A stretch of DNA of 22,361 nt from RGIG8748 sp045606045 (GTDB lineage Bacteria; Bacillota; Clostridia; UMGS1810): assembly GCA_045606045.1 (NCBI GenBank), contig JAZURE010000033.1:1-22361 (forward strand). The letters run 5' to 3'. The first letter of the stretch is position 1. Every line of letters begins with the position of its first letter. A model generated the notes under the pieces. That model was not told where the DNA came from. It made no database searches and was given only the letters and a program-made list of their open reading frames with translations. Position numbers and translations under genes: made by a program. Positions 7,634 through 14,848 of this stretch are shown here, piece after piece.

Positions 7634-8917
7634 ATGAATTACACCAAAATAGAAAATTCAAAATTAAAAGAAGTTATGTACATCGGAGAGCACAAAAGCG
7701 GTCTCGGTGTATTTGTTATCCCCAAAAAGGGATGTGTAAAAAAGTATGCAACTTTTGCCACGAAATTTGGTTCTGTAAATAACACTTTTGTTCCAATAGA
7801 TTCCCATGAAAAATGTACTATACCCGACGGTGTGGCGCATTTTCTTGAACACAAGATGTTTGAGCAGAGTGACGGAACAAACGCATTCGATAAGTTTGCA
7901 AAATACGGTGCAAATGCCAATGCATACACTTCGTTTACACACACCAGCTATCTTTTCTCCTGTACGGAAAATTTCATGGATAGCTTTGAGCACTTGCTTT
8001 CATATGTCGGGGACCCTTATTTTACTGATGAAAATGTGGAAAAAGAGCAAGGCATTATAGGTCAGGAAATCCGCATGTATGAGGATGACGGACAGTGGAT
8101 TGTAATGTTTAATCTTTTAAAGGCTCTCTATCATGTAAATCCTGTCCGTATAGACATTGCAGGTACAGTAGAGAGTATAGCTGAGATTGATAAGGATGTA
8201 CTTTACAACTGCTACAACACATTCTACAATCCCTCAAACATGGTAGTATGTGTTGTGGGTGATGTTGAGCCGGAAGATGTATTCGATACTGTGGACAGAG
8301 TAATAGTTAAGGAAAGAGCACCCAAGAATATAGAACGAATTTTTGAGGATGAGCCAAAGAGTGTGTGCTCTAAATATAACGAGGCAAAGGCAAGCGTGTC
8401 CATACCGCTTTTTAATATAGGATTTAAGGATAATTACCTCAAAGAGGGTGATGAACTTTTAAAGAGGGAAATTGCTGTAGAGATTATTTCACGTCTGCTC
8501 TTTGGAAGAAGCAGCGAGCTTTACACCTCTATGTACGAAGATGGTCTTATAAACGAAAACTTCGGTACAGATAACTCAACAGAAGCAGAATTTGCCTGTG
8601 CCGTAATAGTGGGAGAGAGCGAAAAACCCCAAGAGGTAAAAGAAAGAATAAAGAAAGCTATAGAAACCACCCACAAAAACGGCATAAAGGAAGAAGAATT
8701 TGAAAGAGTGCGAAAAGCCTTTTACGGCTCATATTTAAGAGGCTTCAACAATGTGGAAACCATAGGAAATATAGTAACAAGATACATCCTTGGGGGCATA
8801 AATATATTTAGCTTTACAGATGTGTTTGAAACCGTGACTCTGGATTATATAACACAGGTATTTAAGGAAATCTACACCGAGGAAAACATGGCTATGAGTG
8901 TTGTATATCCTGTTTAA
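7634..8917 (+). CDS. ymfH: YmfH-like M16-family zinc peptidase
   Basis: This 427-residue M16 protein keeps the inverted zinc motif HFLEH (His69, Glu72, His73) inside GVAHFLEHKMFEQ, and a probable third ligand Glu145 in GIIGQEIRMYED. It should be the active half of a heterodimer with the upstream inactive paralogue, as in bacterial and mitochondrial processing-peptidase pairs. The C-lobe carries LLFGRSSELYTSMYEDGLI. An AAGGAGG site ends 7 nt before the ATG and overlaps the end of the preceding gene. The gene order ymfF-ymfH-lgt recurs in Clostridia as far as I recall. The physiological substrate is not known. A role in EF-P modification is only suggested by gene neighbourhoods in Bacillus. Confidence 0.9.
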   Translation: MNYTKIENSKLKEVMYIGEHKSGLGVFVIPKKGCVKKYATFATKFGSVNNTFVPIDSHEKCTIPDGVAHFLEHKMFEQSDGTNAFDKFAKYGANANAYTSFTHTSYLFSCTENFMDSFEHLLSYVGDPYFTDENVEKEQGIIGQEIRMYEDDGQWIVMFNLLKALYHVNPVRIDIAGTVESIAEIDKDVLYNCYNTFYNPSNMVVCVVGDVEPEDVFDTVDRVIVKERAPKNIERIFEDEPKSVCSKYNEAKASVSIPLFNIGFKDNYLKEGDELLKREIAVEIISRLLFGRSSELYTSMYEDGLINENFGTDNSTEAEFACAVIVGESEKPQEVKERIKKAIETTHKNGIKEEEFERVRKAFYGSYLRGFNNVETIGNIVTRYILGGINIFSFTDVFETVTLDYITQVFKEIYTEENMAMSVVYPV

Positions 8918-8943
8918 AACTTGCATATCAGAGGACATATACT

Positions 8944-9816
8944 ATGACACAAGATTACATTTCATTTCCAAAGCTCAATCTTAATTTTAATATTGACAGA
9001 GTGGCGTTTACCATAGGAGGAAAGGATATATACTGGTACGGCATAATAATAGCCGTCGGGTTTATTCTTGCCGTGGTTTGTGCACTGCACCTTGCAAAAA
9101 AATACGGCGTGAAGCAGGATACTGTAATAGATATCGTCATGATAGCCGCACCCATATCGATTGTATGTGCAAGGCTTTATTATGTTGCATTCAACTGGGA
9201 TTACTACGGCTCACACCCCGAGGAGATAATACGCATATGGAACGGAGGCCTTGCAATATACGGTGCTGTAATTGCCGCAATAGCGGTAGCAGTAATATAC
9301 TGCAAGCTGAAGAAAGAAAATCTTGCTCTTTTCTGCGATATAGGTGCCGTAGGACTTCTTATAGGTCAGAGCATAGGCAGATGGGGCAATTTTGTAAATC
9401 AGGAGGCTTTCGGTACAAATACAAATCTCCCATGGGGTATGACAGGAAGCGGTATAAAGGAGGATTTGTATTCACTTATGGCAGAGGGTGTCAATGTGGA
9501 TGCTTCGCTTCCTGTTCATCCTACATTTTTGTATGAATCTCTTTGGAATTTTGTGTTTCTTGTAATTTTCCTTGCGTTTTTTAATAGGCGTAAGTTTGAC
9601 GGACAGATTTTTGCAGGCTATCTTATAAGCTACGGATTTGGAAGATTCTTTATAGAGGGCTTAAGGACAGACAGCCTTGTCATAGGAAACTTCAGGGTGT
9701 CACAGCTTGTGGCGGTTTTATGTGTGCTCTCGGGTGGTTTTATAATGGTGTACAACCTTAAGAAAACTCATAAAAAGCTTACCCCTGTATCAGATGAGAC
9801 AGTTATAAAAAATTAG
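8944..9816 (+). CDS. lgt: Prolipoprotein diacylglyceryl transferase
   Basis: Lgt transfers diacylglycerol from phosphatidylglycerol to the lipobox cysteine of prolipoproteins in the cytoplasmic membrane, the step before LspA. The 290-residue protein has about seven hydrophobic segments. The signature GRWGNFVNQEAFG occupies residues 145-157. HPTFLYES and the C-terminal GRFFIEGLRTDSL are also typical. The GGLAIYG segment has Tyr106 where E. coli has the important His103; I believe Tyr here is common among Firmicutes, so it should not be read as a defect. AGAGGA lies upstream of the ATG. The gene follows ymfH by 26 nt with no terminator, so it belongs to that operon. No convincing terminator follows it before the mgtE promoter. 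Confidence 0.95.
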   Translation: MTQDYISFPKLNLNFNIDRVAFTIGGKDIYWYGIIIAVGFILAVVCALHLAKKYGVKQDTVIDIVMIAAPISIVCARLYYVAFNWDYYGSHPEEIIRIWNGGLAIYGAVIAAIAVAVIYCKLKKENLALFCDIGAVGLLIGQSIGRWGNFVNQEAFGTNTNLPWGMTGSGIKEDLYSLMAEGVNVDASLPVHPTFLYESLWNFVFLVIFLAFFNRRKFDGQIFAGYLISYGFGRFFIEGLRTDSLVIGNFRVSQLVAVLCVLSGGFIMVYNLKKTHKKLTPVSDETVIKN

Positions 9817-9825
9817 CAAAACCTA

Positions 9826-9854
9826 TTGAGATTTGTTAAATATTGTGATAATAT
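9826..9854 (+). promoter_or_regulatory. Promoter of the mgtE leader
   Basis: TTGAGA (9826-9831), a 17-nt spacer and TAATAT (9849-9854) form a good sigma-A-type promoter 10 nt after the lgt stop. Transcription would begin near 9861, leaving a leader of about 340 nt before mgtE, far longer than any other leader here. Confidence 0.6.
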
Positions 9855-9888
9855 AGTTAGAGAATGATTTTAAGAGAGGTGAGATTAA

Positions 9889-9981
9889 ATGGACGCCGGA
9901 GGTAGTAGCAGTACCAGTTATGTCGGGTGTAGTCATGTAAATGAGCTTTATTTTTGTGCGTCTGTTTATCGCACGATATAG
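9889..9981 (+). CDS. Possible 30-residue leader peptide upstream of mgtE
   Basis: A short frame starts with ATG at 9889 and ends with TAG at 9979-9981. Its product begins MDAGGSSSTSYVGCSH and has no recognisable relatives. The argument for translation is the ribosome binding site: AGAGGTGAG lies 5 nt upstream and is nearly as good as any in the window. It sits at the start of the long mgtE leader, where a translated peptide could control folding of the RNA downstream, as leader peptides do for some magnesium transporters in enterobacteria. The hairpin GTGCG/CGCAC (9956-9960 with 9970-9974) overlaps its end. No membrane segment or repeated regulatory codon is evident. It may be a chance frame. 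Confidence 0.35.
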   Translation: MDAGGSSSTSYVGCSHVNELYFCASVYRTI

Positions 9982-10003
9982 TAAAAAGCATGTAGATTAC
10001 ACG

Positions 10004-10042
10004 GCGGCTTTATGGGTGTATTGTGCCCGTTTTGCCGCTTTT
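10004..10042 (+). terminator. Possible leader terminator upstream of mgtE
   Basis: GCGGC (10004-10008) pairs with GCCGC (10034-10038), with an inner GGG/CCC (10014-10016 with 10026-10028), and TTTT follows. The stem is short and interrupted. Downstream segments at 10081-10091 and 10151-10159 can compete for its 3' side, as in attenuators. Confidence 0.4.
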
Positions 10043-10199
10043 ATAATTGTGTACCATACTCTTCCCATAAGCAGATGCGAGGCAAAAACGGAGCTAATGC
10101 TGGCGCATTTGCAAGTATTTTAACAAAGCAGCGGTGTAAAAAACCTTGCCCAAAACGGGTTTGGATGCTAACACATCTGCTTACAAGGGAGGAATTATA

Positions 10200-11549
10200 A
10201 TGGACGAAGAAAAAAAATTACTTGAAAGAGCGCAGGAACTTCTGCATACAAAACAATTTGCTAAATTAAAAGTACTGCTTGCAGACATGAATCCTGCAGA
10301 TATAGCACTTTTTATGGCGGAACTAAAGGATGATGAGCTTGTAATAGCCTTTAGAATCACCCCTAAGGATTTGGCGGCAGATACATTTGTCGAAATGGAT
10401 AGCGACCAGCAGCAAGAGCTTATCCATAACTTTACAGACAAAGAGTTAAAGGAAGTTATGGACGAAATCTATGTAGATGATGCCGTAGATATCATAGAGG
10501 AAATGCCTGCAAATGTTGTAAAAAGAATTCTGCGTGCGGCAGATGCAGATACCAGAAAAAGTATAAATATGATTTTGCAGTATCCCGATGACAGTGCGGG
10601 AAGCATCATGACTACAGAGTATGTAACTCTTAAGAAAAACATGACTGTAGATGAAGCTATAGCACATATAAGGCGCATAGGTCTGGATAAGGAAACTGTG
10701 TATACCTGCTATGTTACGGAGAACAATAAGCTTATAGGACTTGTTACCGTTAAGGATTTGCTTCTTGCAGACGGCGATGATATTATAGAAAATATCATGG
10801 AAGATAAGCCTATATATGTTGTTACAACGGAGGATAAAGAAGCCGTTGCATATGCTTTTGACAAATATAACTTTATGGCACTTCCGGTAGTAGATGAGGA
10901 AGAACGAATGGTTGGTATTGTAACCTTTGACGATGCTATTGATGTCCTTCAGGACGAGGCGGCAGAGGATATAGAAAAGATGGCTGCTATCGTACCAAAC
11001 GACAGACCGTATATGCGTACGGGAGTTTTTGAAACATGGAAAAAGCGTATCCCGTGGCTCATACTGCTCATGCTTTTGGCTACATTCACAGGTATGATAA
11101 TGTCAGGCTTTGAAAATGCACTCAAGGCACAGATAATTCTTACCTCGTTTATACCCATGATTATGAACACTGCAGGTAATTCAGGCTCTCAGGCATCAGT
11201 TACCATAATTCACGGGCTTTCTGTAGGCGAGATTGAATACCGCGATACCTTAAGGGTAGTGTGGAAGGAAATCCGCGTGGCAGTTTTATGCGGTATTAGC
11301 CTTAGCATTACCATGTTTTTAAAGTGTCTCTTACTTGACAGACTGGCGCTCAATGTATCGGCAGTTATAGCACTTACACTTATTTTTGCTGTGACTTTTG
11401 CCAAAATTATAGGTTGTCTTTTGCCTATAGGTGCCAAGCGCATAGGCTTTGACCCTGCAGTTATGGCAAGTCCGTTTATAACAACTATTGTAGATGCTCT
11501 CTCCCTTTTGGTTTACTTTAGTGTAGCGGGGGTATTTTTGGATATTTAA
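10200..11549 (+). CDS. mgtE: Magnesium transporter MgtE
   Basis: MgtE is a homodimeric Mg2+ channel/transporter of the cytoplasmic membrane. The 449-residue protein has the standard order: an acidic superhelical N domain (about 1-125), two CBS domains (about 130-255, YPDDSAGSIMTTEYVTL at the start), a plug helix, and five membrane segments from about residue 282. The pore signature MIMNTAGNSGSQASV and the C-terminal FDPAVMASPFITTIVDALSL, with its conserved Asp, are present. The cytoplasmic domains normally sense intracellular Mg2+ and gate the pore. The open frame extends upstream to 10146, but the ATG at 10200 is chosen because AAGGGAGGA (10185-10193) precedes it and MDEEKKLLERAQELL fits the family start. 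It is preceded by a long structured leader and followed closely by a MATE exporter. Confidence 0.95.
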   Translation: MDEEKKLLERAQELLHTKQFAKLKVLLADMNPADIALFMAELKDDELVIAFRITPKDLAADTFVEMDSDQQQELIHNFTDKELKEVMDEIYVDDAVDIIEEMPANVVKRILRAADADTRKSINMILQYPDDSAGSIMTTEYVTLKKNMTVDEAIAHIRRIGLDKETVYTCYVTENNKLIGLVTVKDLLLADGDDIIENIMEDKPIYVVTTEDKEAVAYAFDKYNFMALPVVDEEERMVGIVTFDDAIDVLQDEAAEDIEKMAAIVPNDRPYMRTGVFETWKKRIPWLILLMLLATFTGMIMSGFENALKAQIILTSFIPMIMNTAGNSGSQASVTIIHGLSVGEIEYRDTLRVVWKEIRVAVLCGISLSITMFLKCLLLDRLALNVSAVIALTLIFAVTFAKIIGCLLPIGAKRIGFDPAVMASPFITTIVDALSLLVYFSVAGVFLDI

Positions 11550-11558
11550 GGTGATTGT

Positions 11559-12947
11559 GTGTTAAAAAAGTATATAGGCGGTAAAGACTTCTACAAGATG
11601 CTCTTTGTAGTTGCGGTGCCTATTATTCTCCAAAATTTCATAACTAACTTTGTAAACATGATAGACAATATCATGGTTGGCTCTCTGGGTACAGAACAGG
11701 TGTCCGCCGTCGCTATCATAAATCAGCTTGTATTTGTGTTTAATCTTGCTATCTTTGGTGCGGTAAGCGGTGCGGGAATATTCACCTCGCAGTTTTTTGG
11801 CAAAAAGGACAACGAGGGCATCCGCTACACCATAAGATTTAAGATGGCTGTTTGTTTTGTAATTCTTGTTATAGCGGCAGTTATATTTATTTTCTGTGGG
11901 AGATTTCTTATAAGCCTGTATCTTCATGACGGAAGCTATGATTGCGATAAAGATGATGCAATGTATTACGCATCAAGGTATCTTCGTATAATGCTTTTGG
12001 GATTTTTGCCCTATATTGTAACGCAGGTTTTTGCAGGCACGCTCAAGGAAACAGGCGAAACAGCAGTACCAATGTTTGCAGGAATAACCGCAGTAGCTTC
12101 CAATACAATTCTTAATTATCTTCTTATATTCGGCATAGGGATTTTTCCGAAGCTTGGTGTTGAGGGCGCTGCTTTGGGTACGGTTATATCCAGGTTTATA
12201 GAGTGCGCCTTTGTTCTTGTATATGTGTGCGCAAAGCAGAAAAAGCACACTTATTTTAAGGGGGCATTAAAGACGCTTTACATACCGCTTAGTGTAGTAA
12301 AGACATTTGCTTTTAAGGGAGTGCCGCTTCTTATTAATGAGATTATATGGTCTGTGGGTATGTCTTTTCTTACTATGTGCTACAGCAGCTACGGACTTAG
12401 TGTGGTAGCGGCATGCAGTATATCGTCTACAGTTGTTAATCTTCTTAATATCACATTCCGTTCGCTCGGAATTGCTACGGGCATCATAATAGGCAAGGAC
12501 CTTGGTGCAAATGAATTTGACAGGGCGGTAGACAATGTACATAAGCTAAATTTCTTTTCATTATGTGTAAGTGTTGTTATAGGCGTTATAACATTTTTTG
12601 CAGCCGATTATGTTCCATACCTTTATAATGTTTCTGCCGAGTCGGAGAGCTGGGCGGTTTACTTTATAAAAGCATCCGCATTTTTTATGCCTTTCTTATG
12701 CTACGAAAACTCTGCATATTTTACCATGCGTGCAGGCGGACGTATTCTTATAACTTCGCTTTTTGACGGGTATTTTGTACTTTTTGTGTGCGGTGGTGTA
12801 GCTTTTATGCTAAAGGGCATTGCACCTGTTAATATAACATATGTTGCAGTAGAAGCAACCAATATACTAAAAGCGGCTCTTGGCTTTGTGTTTATTAAGA
12901 AGAAGCTCTGGGTACGCAATCTTGTAGGAGGAAGTAATGATGAATGA
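11559..12947 (+). CDS. MATE-family efflux transporter
   Basis: The 462-residue membrane protein has about twelve hydrophobic segments in two similar halves. The MATE-type opening is ILQNFITNFVNMIDNIMVGSLG with VSAVAIINQL, and GAVSGAGIFTSQFFGKKD and FAGTLKETGETAVPMFAGI follow. MATE proteins export cationic drugs or metabolites, usually by Na+ or H+ antiport; the substrate cannot be inferred. The likely start is GTG at 11559, with AAGGTGA close upstream (slightly short spacing). The next in-frame methionine, 13 codons later, would cut into the first conserved segment. It follows mgtE by 9 nt and overlaps the next gene by 11 nt, so the three genes form one operon. It is not an obvious functional partner of MgtE. 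Confidence 0.9.
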   Translation: MLKKYIGGKDFYKMLFVVAVPIILQNFITNFVNMIDNIMVGSLGTEQVSAVAIINQLVFVFNLAIFGAVSGAGIFTSQFFGKKDNEGIRYTIRFKMAVCFVILVIAAVIFIFCGRFLISLYLHDGSYDCDKDDAMYYASRYLRIMLLGFLPYIVTQVFAGTLKETGETAVPMFAGITAVASNTILNYLLIFGIGIFPKLGVEGAALGTVISRFIECAFVLVYVCAKQKKHTYFKGALKTLYIPLSVVKTFAFKGVPLLINEIIWSVGMSFLTMCYSSYGLSVVAACSISSTVVNLLNITFRSLGIATGIIIGKDLGANEFDRAVDNVHKLNFFSLCVSVVIGVITFFAADYVPYLYNVSAESESWAVYFIKASAFFMPFLCYENSAYFTMRAGGRILITSLFDGYFVLFVCGGVAFMLKGIAPVNITYVAVEATNILKAALGFVFIKKKLWVRNLVGGSNDE

Positions 12948-13485
12948 TATAGCAAGCCAGTGCCGAAAATGTGCAGCAGACCTTATCGAAAAGGCGCATC
13001 TTAAGAAAGGCGATATTGTTGTTGTGGGCTGTTCCACAAGCGAGGTGCTCGGAAGCAAATGGGGCACAAACTCCAGTCCCGATACCGCCAAGGTGCTTTT
13101 CGAGAGTATATATGAGGTGTTTGAAAAAGAGGGTATATATCTTGCAGCACAATGCTGTGAGCACCTTAACCGTGCTATTATAACAGAGCGTGATGCTGTA
13201 CCGAATTCCGAAATCGTAAATGTAGTTCCCAAGCCTAAGGCAGGCGGTTCTTTTGCCACCGAGGCGTACAAGCACTTTAAAAACCCCGTAGCCGTAGAGG
13301 AAATCAAGGCGGATGCAGGTATCGATATCGGCTCTACACTTATAGGAATGCACCTGAAAAAAGTAGCTGTACCTGTTAAGCTTGAGCCTGACACTATAGG
13401 TATGGCAAGTGTTACTGCCGCCAGAACAAGACCAAAGTTTATAGGCGGTATAAGAGCGCAGTATGATGACTCACTTATGGGCTGA
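12937..13485 (+). CDS. ywlG: YwlG/TIGR01440-family protein (UPF0340)
   Basis: The 182-residue product matches the YwlG (UPF0340, TIGR01440) family throughout: VVVGCSTSEVLGSKWGTNSSP, LAAQCCEHLNRA, and the C-terminal HLKKVAVPVKL followed by RTRPKFIGGIRAQY. The biochemical activity is unknown. In B. subtilis a genetic screen found that loss of ywlG changes the level of the 5-aminopentanol modification on elongation factor P. ATG codons occur at 12937 and 12940; TAGGAGGA (12925-12932) could serve either. The start overlaps the end of the MATE gene by 11 nt, so it is translated with that operon. The short GGGC/GCCC repeat at its stop is too weak to count as a terminator, and a new promoter begins just after it. 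Confidence 0.9.
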   Translation: MMNDIASQCRKCAADLIEKAHLKKGDIVVVGCSTSEVLGSKWGTNSSPDTAKVLFESIYEVFEKEGIYLAAQCCEHLNRAIITERDAVPNSEIVNVVPKPKAGGSFATEAYKHFKNPVAVEEIKADAGIDIGSTLIGMHLKKVAVPVKLEPDTIGMASVTAARTRPKFIGGIRAQYDDSLMG

Positions 13486-13503
13486 TTAAATTGCCCTGTT
13501 TTC

Positions 13504-13532
13504 TTGACATTTTGTGAGGTTTTTTGTAAAAT
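13504..13532 (+). promoter_or_regulatory. Promoter of the hisS-aspS operon
   Basis: TTGACA (13504-13509), a 17-nt spacer and TAAAAT (13527-13532) form a near-perfect sigma-A promoter. The expected start near 13539 leaves about 33 nt before hisS, with GGAGGA at 13559-13564. There is no space for a T-box. Confidence 0.8.
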
Positions 13533-13571
13533 AGTTTATATGACAATTAACATATTTTGGAGGAAGTTTGT

Positions 13572-14828
13572 ATGCTCACCAAAGCACCCAAGGGAACTTC
13601 GGATATACTGCCCGAGGTTTCTTATAAATGGCAGTATATAGAAAGTATAATAAAAAAGCTCTGTGCAGATTTTGGAGTTAAGGAAATCCGCACTCCTGTA
13701 TTTGAACATACCGAGCTTTTCTCCCGAGGTGTGGGCGATACCACCGATGTTGTAGAAAAGGAAATGTACACCTTTAATGACAAAGGCGGAAGAAGCATTA
13801 CCTTAAGACCTGAGGGAACGGCAGGCGCGGCAAGAAGCTTTATAGAAAACGGACTTTTCAATAATCCTCAGCCCACCAAGCTCTACTATGGTATAAGCTG
13901 TTACCGCTACGAGAAGCCTCAGGCGGGCAGAATGAGAGAATTCCATCAGTTCGGCGTGGAGTATTTCGGTACACAGCATCACAGTGCCGATGCAGAGATT
14001 ATAGAGCTTGCTCTTATGCTTTTTGCAAGACTCGGAATAAGGGATGTAACACTTCGCATAAACAGTATCGGATGTCCCAAGTGCCGCAAGGCATACAATG
14101 AAAAGTTAAAGGAATTTTTATCGGATAATTACGATAATCTTTGCGAAACCTGTAAGGGCAGATTTGAACGAAATCCAATGCGCATAATAGATTGTAAATC
14201 ATCTGTGTGTAAGGATATAATAAAGGATGCACCAAGACTTATAGATTATCTTTGCGATGAATGTGCACACCATTTTTCATCAGTAAGAGCTTCGCTTACG
14301 AATATGGGTATAGAATATACCATAGACGCCGATATAGTAAGAGGACTTGATTACTATACTAAGACGGTGTTTGAGATTACATCTGATATTGCAAGCTCCA
14401 ACACTACCATATGCGGTGGCGGAAGATATGACGGTCTTGTAGCTGAGCTTGGCGGTCCCGAGACCCCTGCATGCGGCTTTGCAATAGGTATGGAAAGACT
14501 TCTTTTGTGTCTTGAAAGTCAGAATATATCCATTAAGGAAGATTCTCCGATGCAGATTTTTGTAGGAAGCATAGGAGAGGAGAGTGCATTTTTTGCACAG
14601 AGGCTTGTCCATGAGCTTCGTCTTTTGGGTATAAGTGCCGACTACGATAAGCTTTGCCGAAGTGTGAAAGCACAGATGAAACAGGCAAACAAACTCGGAT
14701 GCAAGTATTCTGTAATAATAGGGGATACTGAAATTACAGAAGGAAAAATAATGCTAAAGAACATGGCTTTGGGTGAGTCTAAGGAAGTAAGCCTTACCGC
14801 TGAGGCTATAGCAGAAAATATACTATAA
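13572..14828 (+). CDS. hisS: Histidyl-tRNA synthetase
   Basis: HisRS attaches histidine to tRNA-His. The 418-residue product has the normal bacterial length and opens with the family start APKGTSDILPE. Class II motif 1 lies around RTPVFEHTELF. Motif 2 includes RPEGTAG and CYRYEKPQAGRMREFHQFG. The histidine-specific motif is GLDYYTKTVFEI, and motif 3 is FAIGMERLLL. The insertion with GCPKCR, LCETCKGR and DCKSSVCKD matches the cysteine pattern of many Firmicute enzymes. The C-terminal anticodon-binding domain begins near residue 325. The open frame reaches back to 13557, but the ATG at 13572 is preferred because GGAGGA lies 7 nt upstream. aspS follows after 20 nt, the classical hisS-aspS arrangement. 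Confidence 0.97.
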   Translation: MLTKAPKGTSDILPEVSYKWQYIESIIKKLCADFGVKEIRTPVFEHTELFSRGVGDTTDVVEKEMYTFNDKGGRSITLRPEGTAGAARSFIENGLFNNPQPTKLYYGISCYRYEKPQAGRMREFHQFGVEYFGTQHHSADAEIIELALMLFARLGIRDVTLRINSIGCPKCRKAYNEKLKEFLSDNYDNLCETCKGRFERNPMRIIDCKSSVCKDIIKDAPRLIDYLCDECAHHFSSVRASLTNMGIEYTIDADIVRGLDYYTKTVFEITSDIASSNTTICGGGRYDGLVAELGGPETPACGFAIGMERLLLCLESQNISIKEDSPMQIFVGSIGEESAFFAQRLVHELRLLGISADYDKLCRSVKAQMKQANKLGCKYSVIIGDTEITEGKIMLKNMALGESKEVSLTAEAIAENIL

Positions 14829-14848
14829 TCATACACGGAGGCAATACA

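Larger units (their letters stand above)
9861..10199 (+). promoter_or_regulatory. Long structured leader of mgtE with competing pairings (candidate riboregulator)
   Basis: This gap of about 380 nt holds no conventional gene. Its 3' half contains several exact complementary segments. CTTCCC (10061-10066) followed by TAAGCAGATG (10068-10077) can pair with CATCTGCTTA (10174-10183) and GGGAGG (10187-10192), which would bury the mgtE Shine-Dalgarno. The same segment can instead pair with TTATGGG (10010-10016) through CCCATAA (10064-10070), or form a 9-bp hairpin with 10104-10112. A terminator-like hairpin GCGGC/GCCGC followed by TTTT lies at 10004-10042. CCCGTTTTG in it can pair with CAAAACGGG (10151-10159). 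The conserved core of the M-box magnesium riboswitch is not recognised. A regulatory role is inferred. Confidence 0.55.

Noticed and set aside
8944..9816. Lgt defect because the E. coli His103 position is Tyr106
   Set aside because: All other signature residues are intact and, to my knowledge, Tyr is common here in Firmicute Lgt proteins.
9941..10123. 60-codon frame in the mgtE leader, with a second overlapping frame at 10012-10200
   Set aside because: Neither has a Shine-Dalgarno site or recognisable product; both run through the complementary RNA segments, and the second overlaps the mgtE ribosome binding site.
9861..10199. M-box (ykoK) magnesium riboswitch upstream of mgtE
   Set aside because: The position is right, but I cannot find the conserved M-box core segments in order; only scattered short resemblances such as GGTGAG and GGATGCT. 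It is reported as an unassigned leader instead.
13479..13496. GGGC/GCCC hairpin followed by TGTTTTC after the YwlG-family gene
   Set aside because: Only 4 bp with a 10-nt loop and overlapping the stop codon; too weak to call a terminator.
13533..13571. T-box leader for the aminoacyl-tRNA synthetase genes
   Set aside because: The predicted leaders of hisS (about 33 nt) and proS (about 30 nt) are far too short, and aspS follows hisS by 20 nt.
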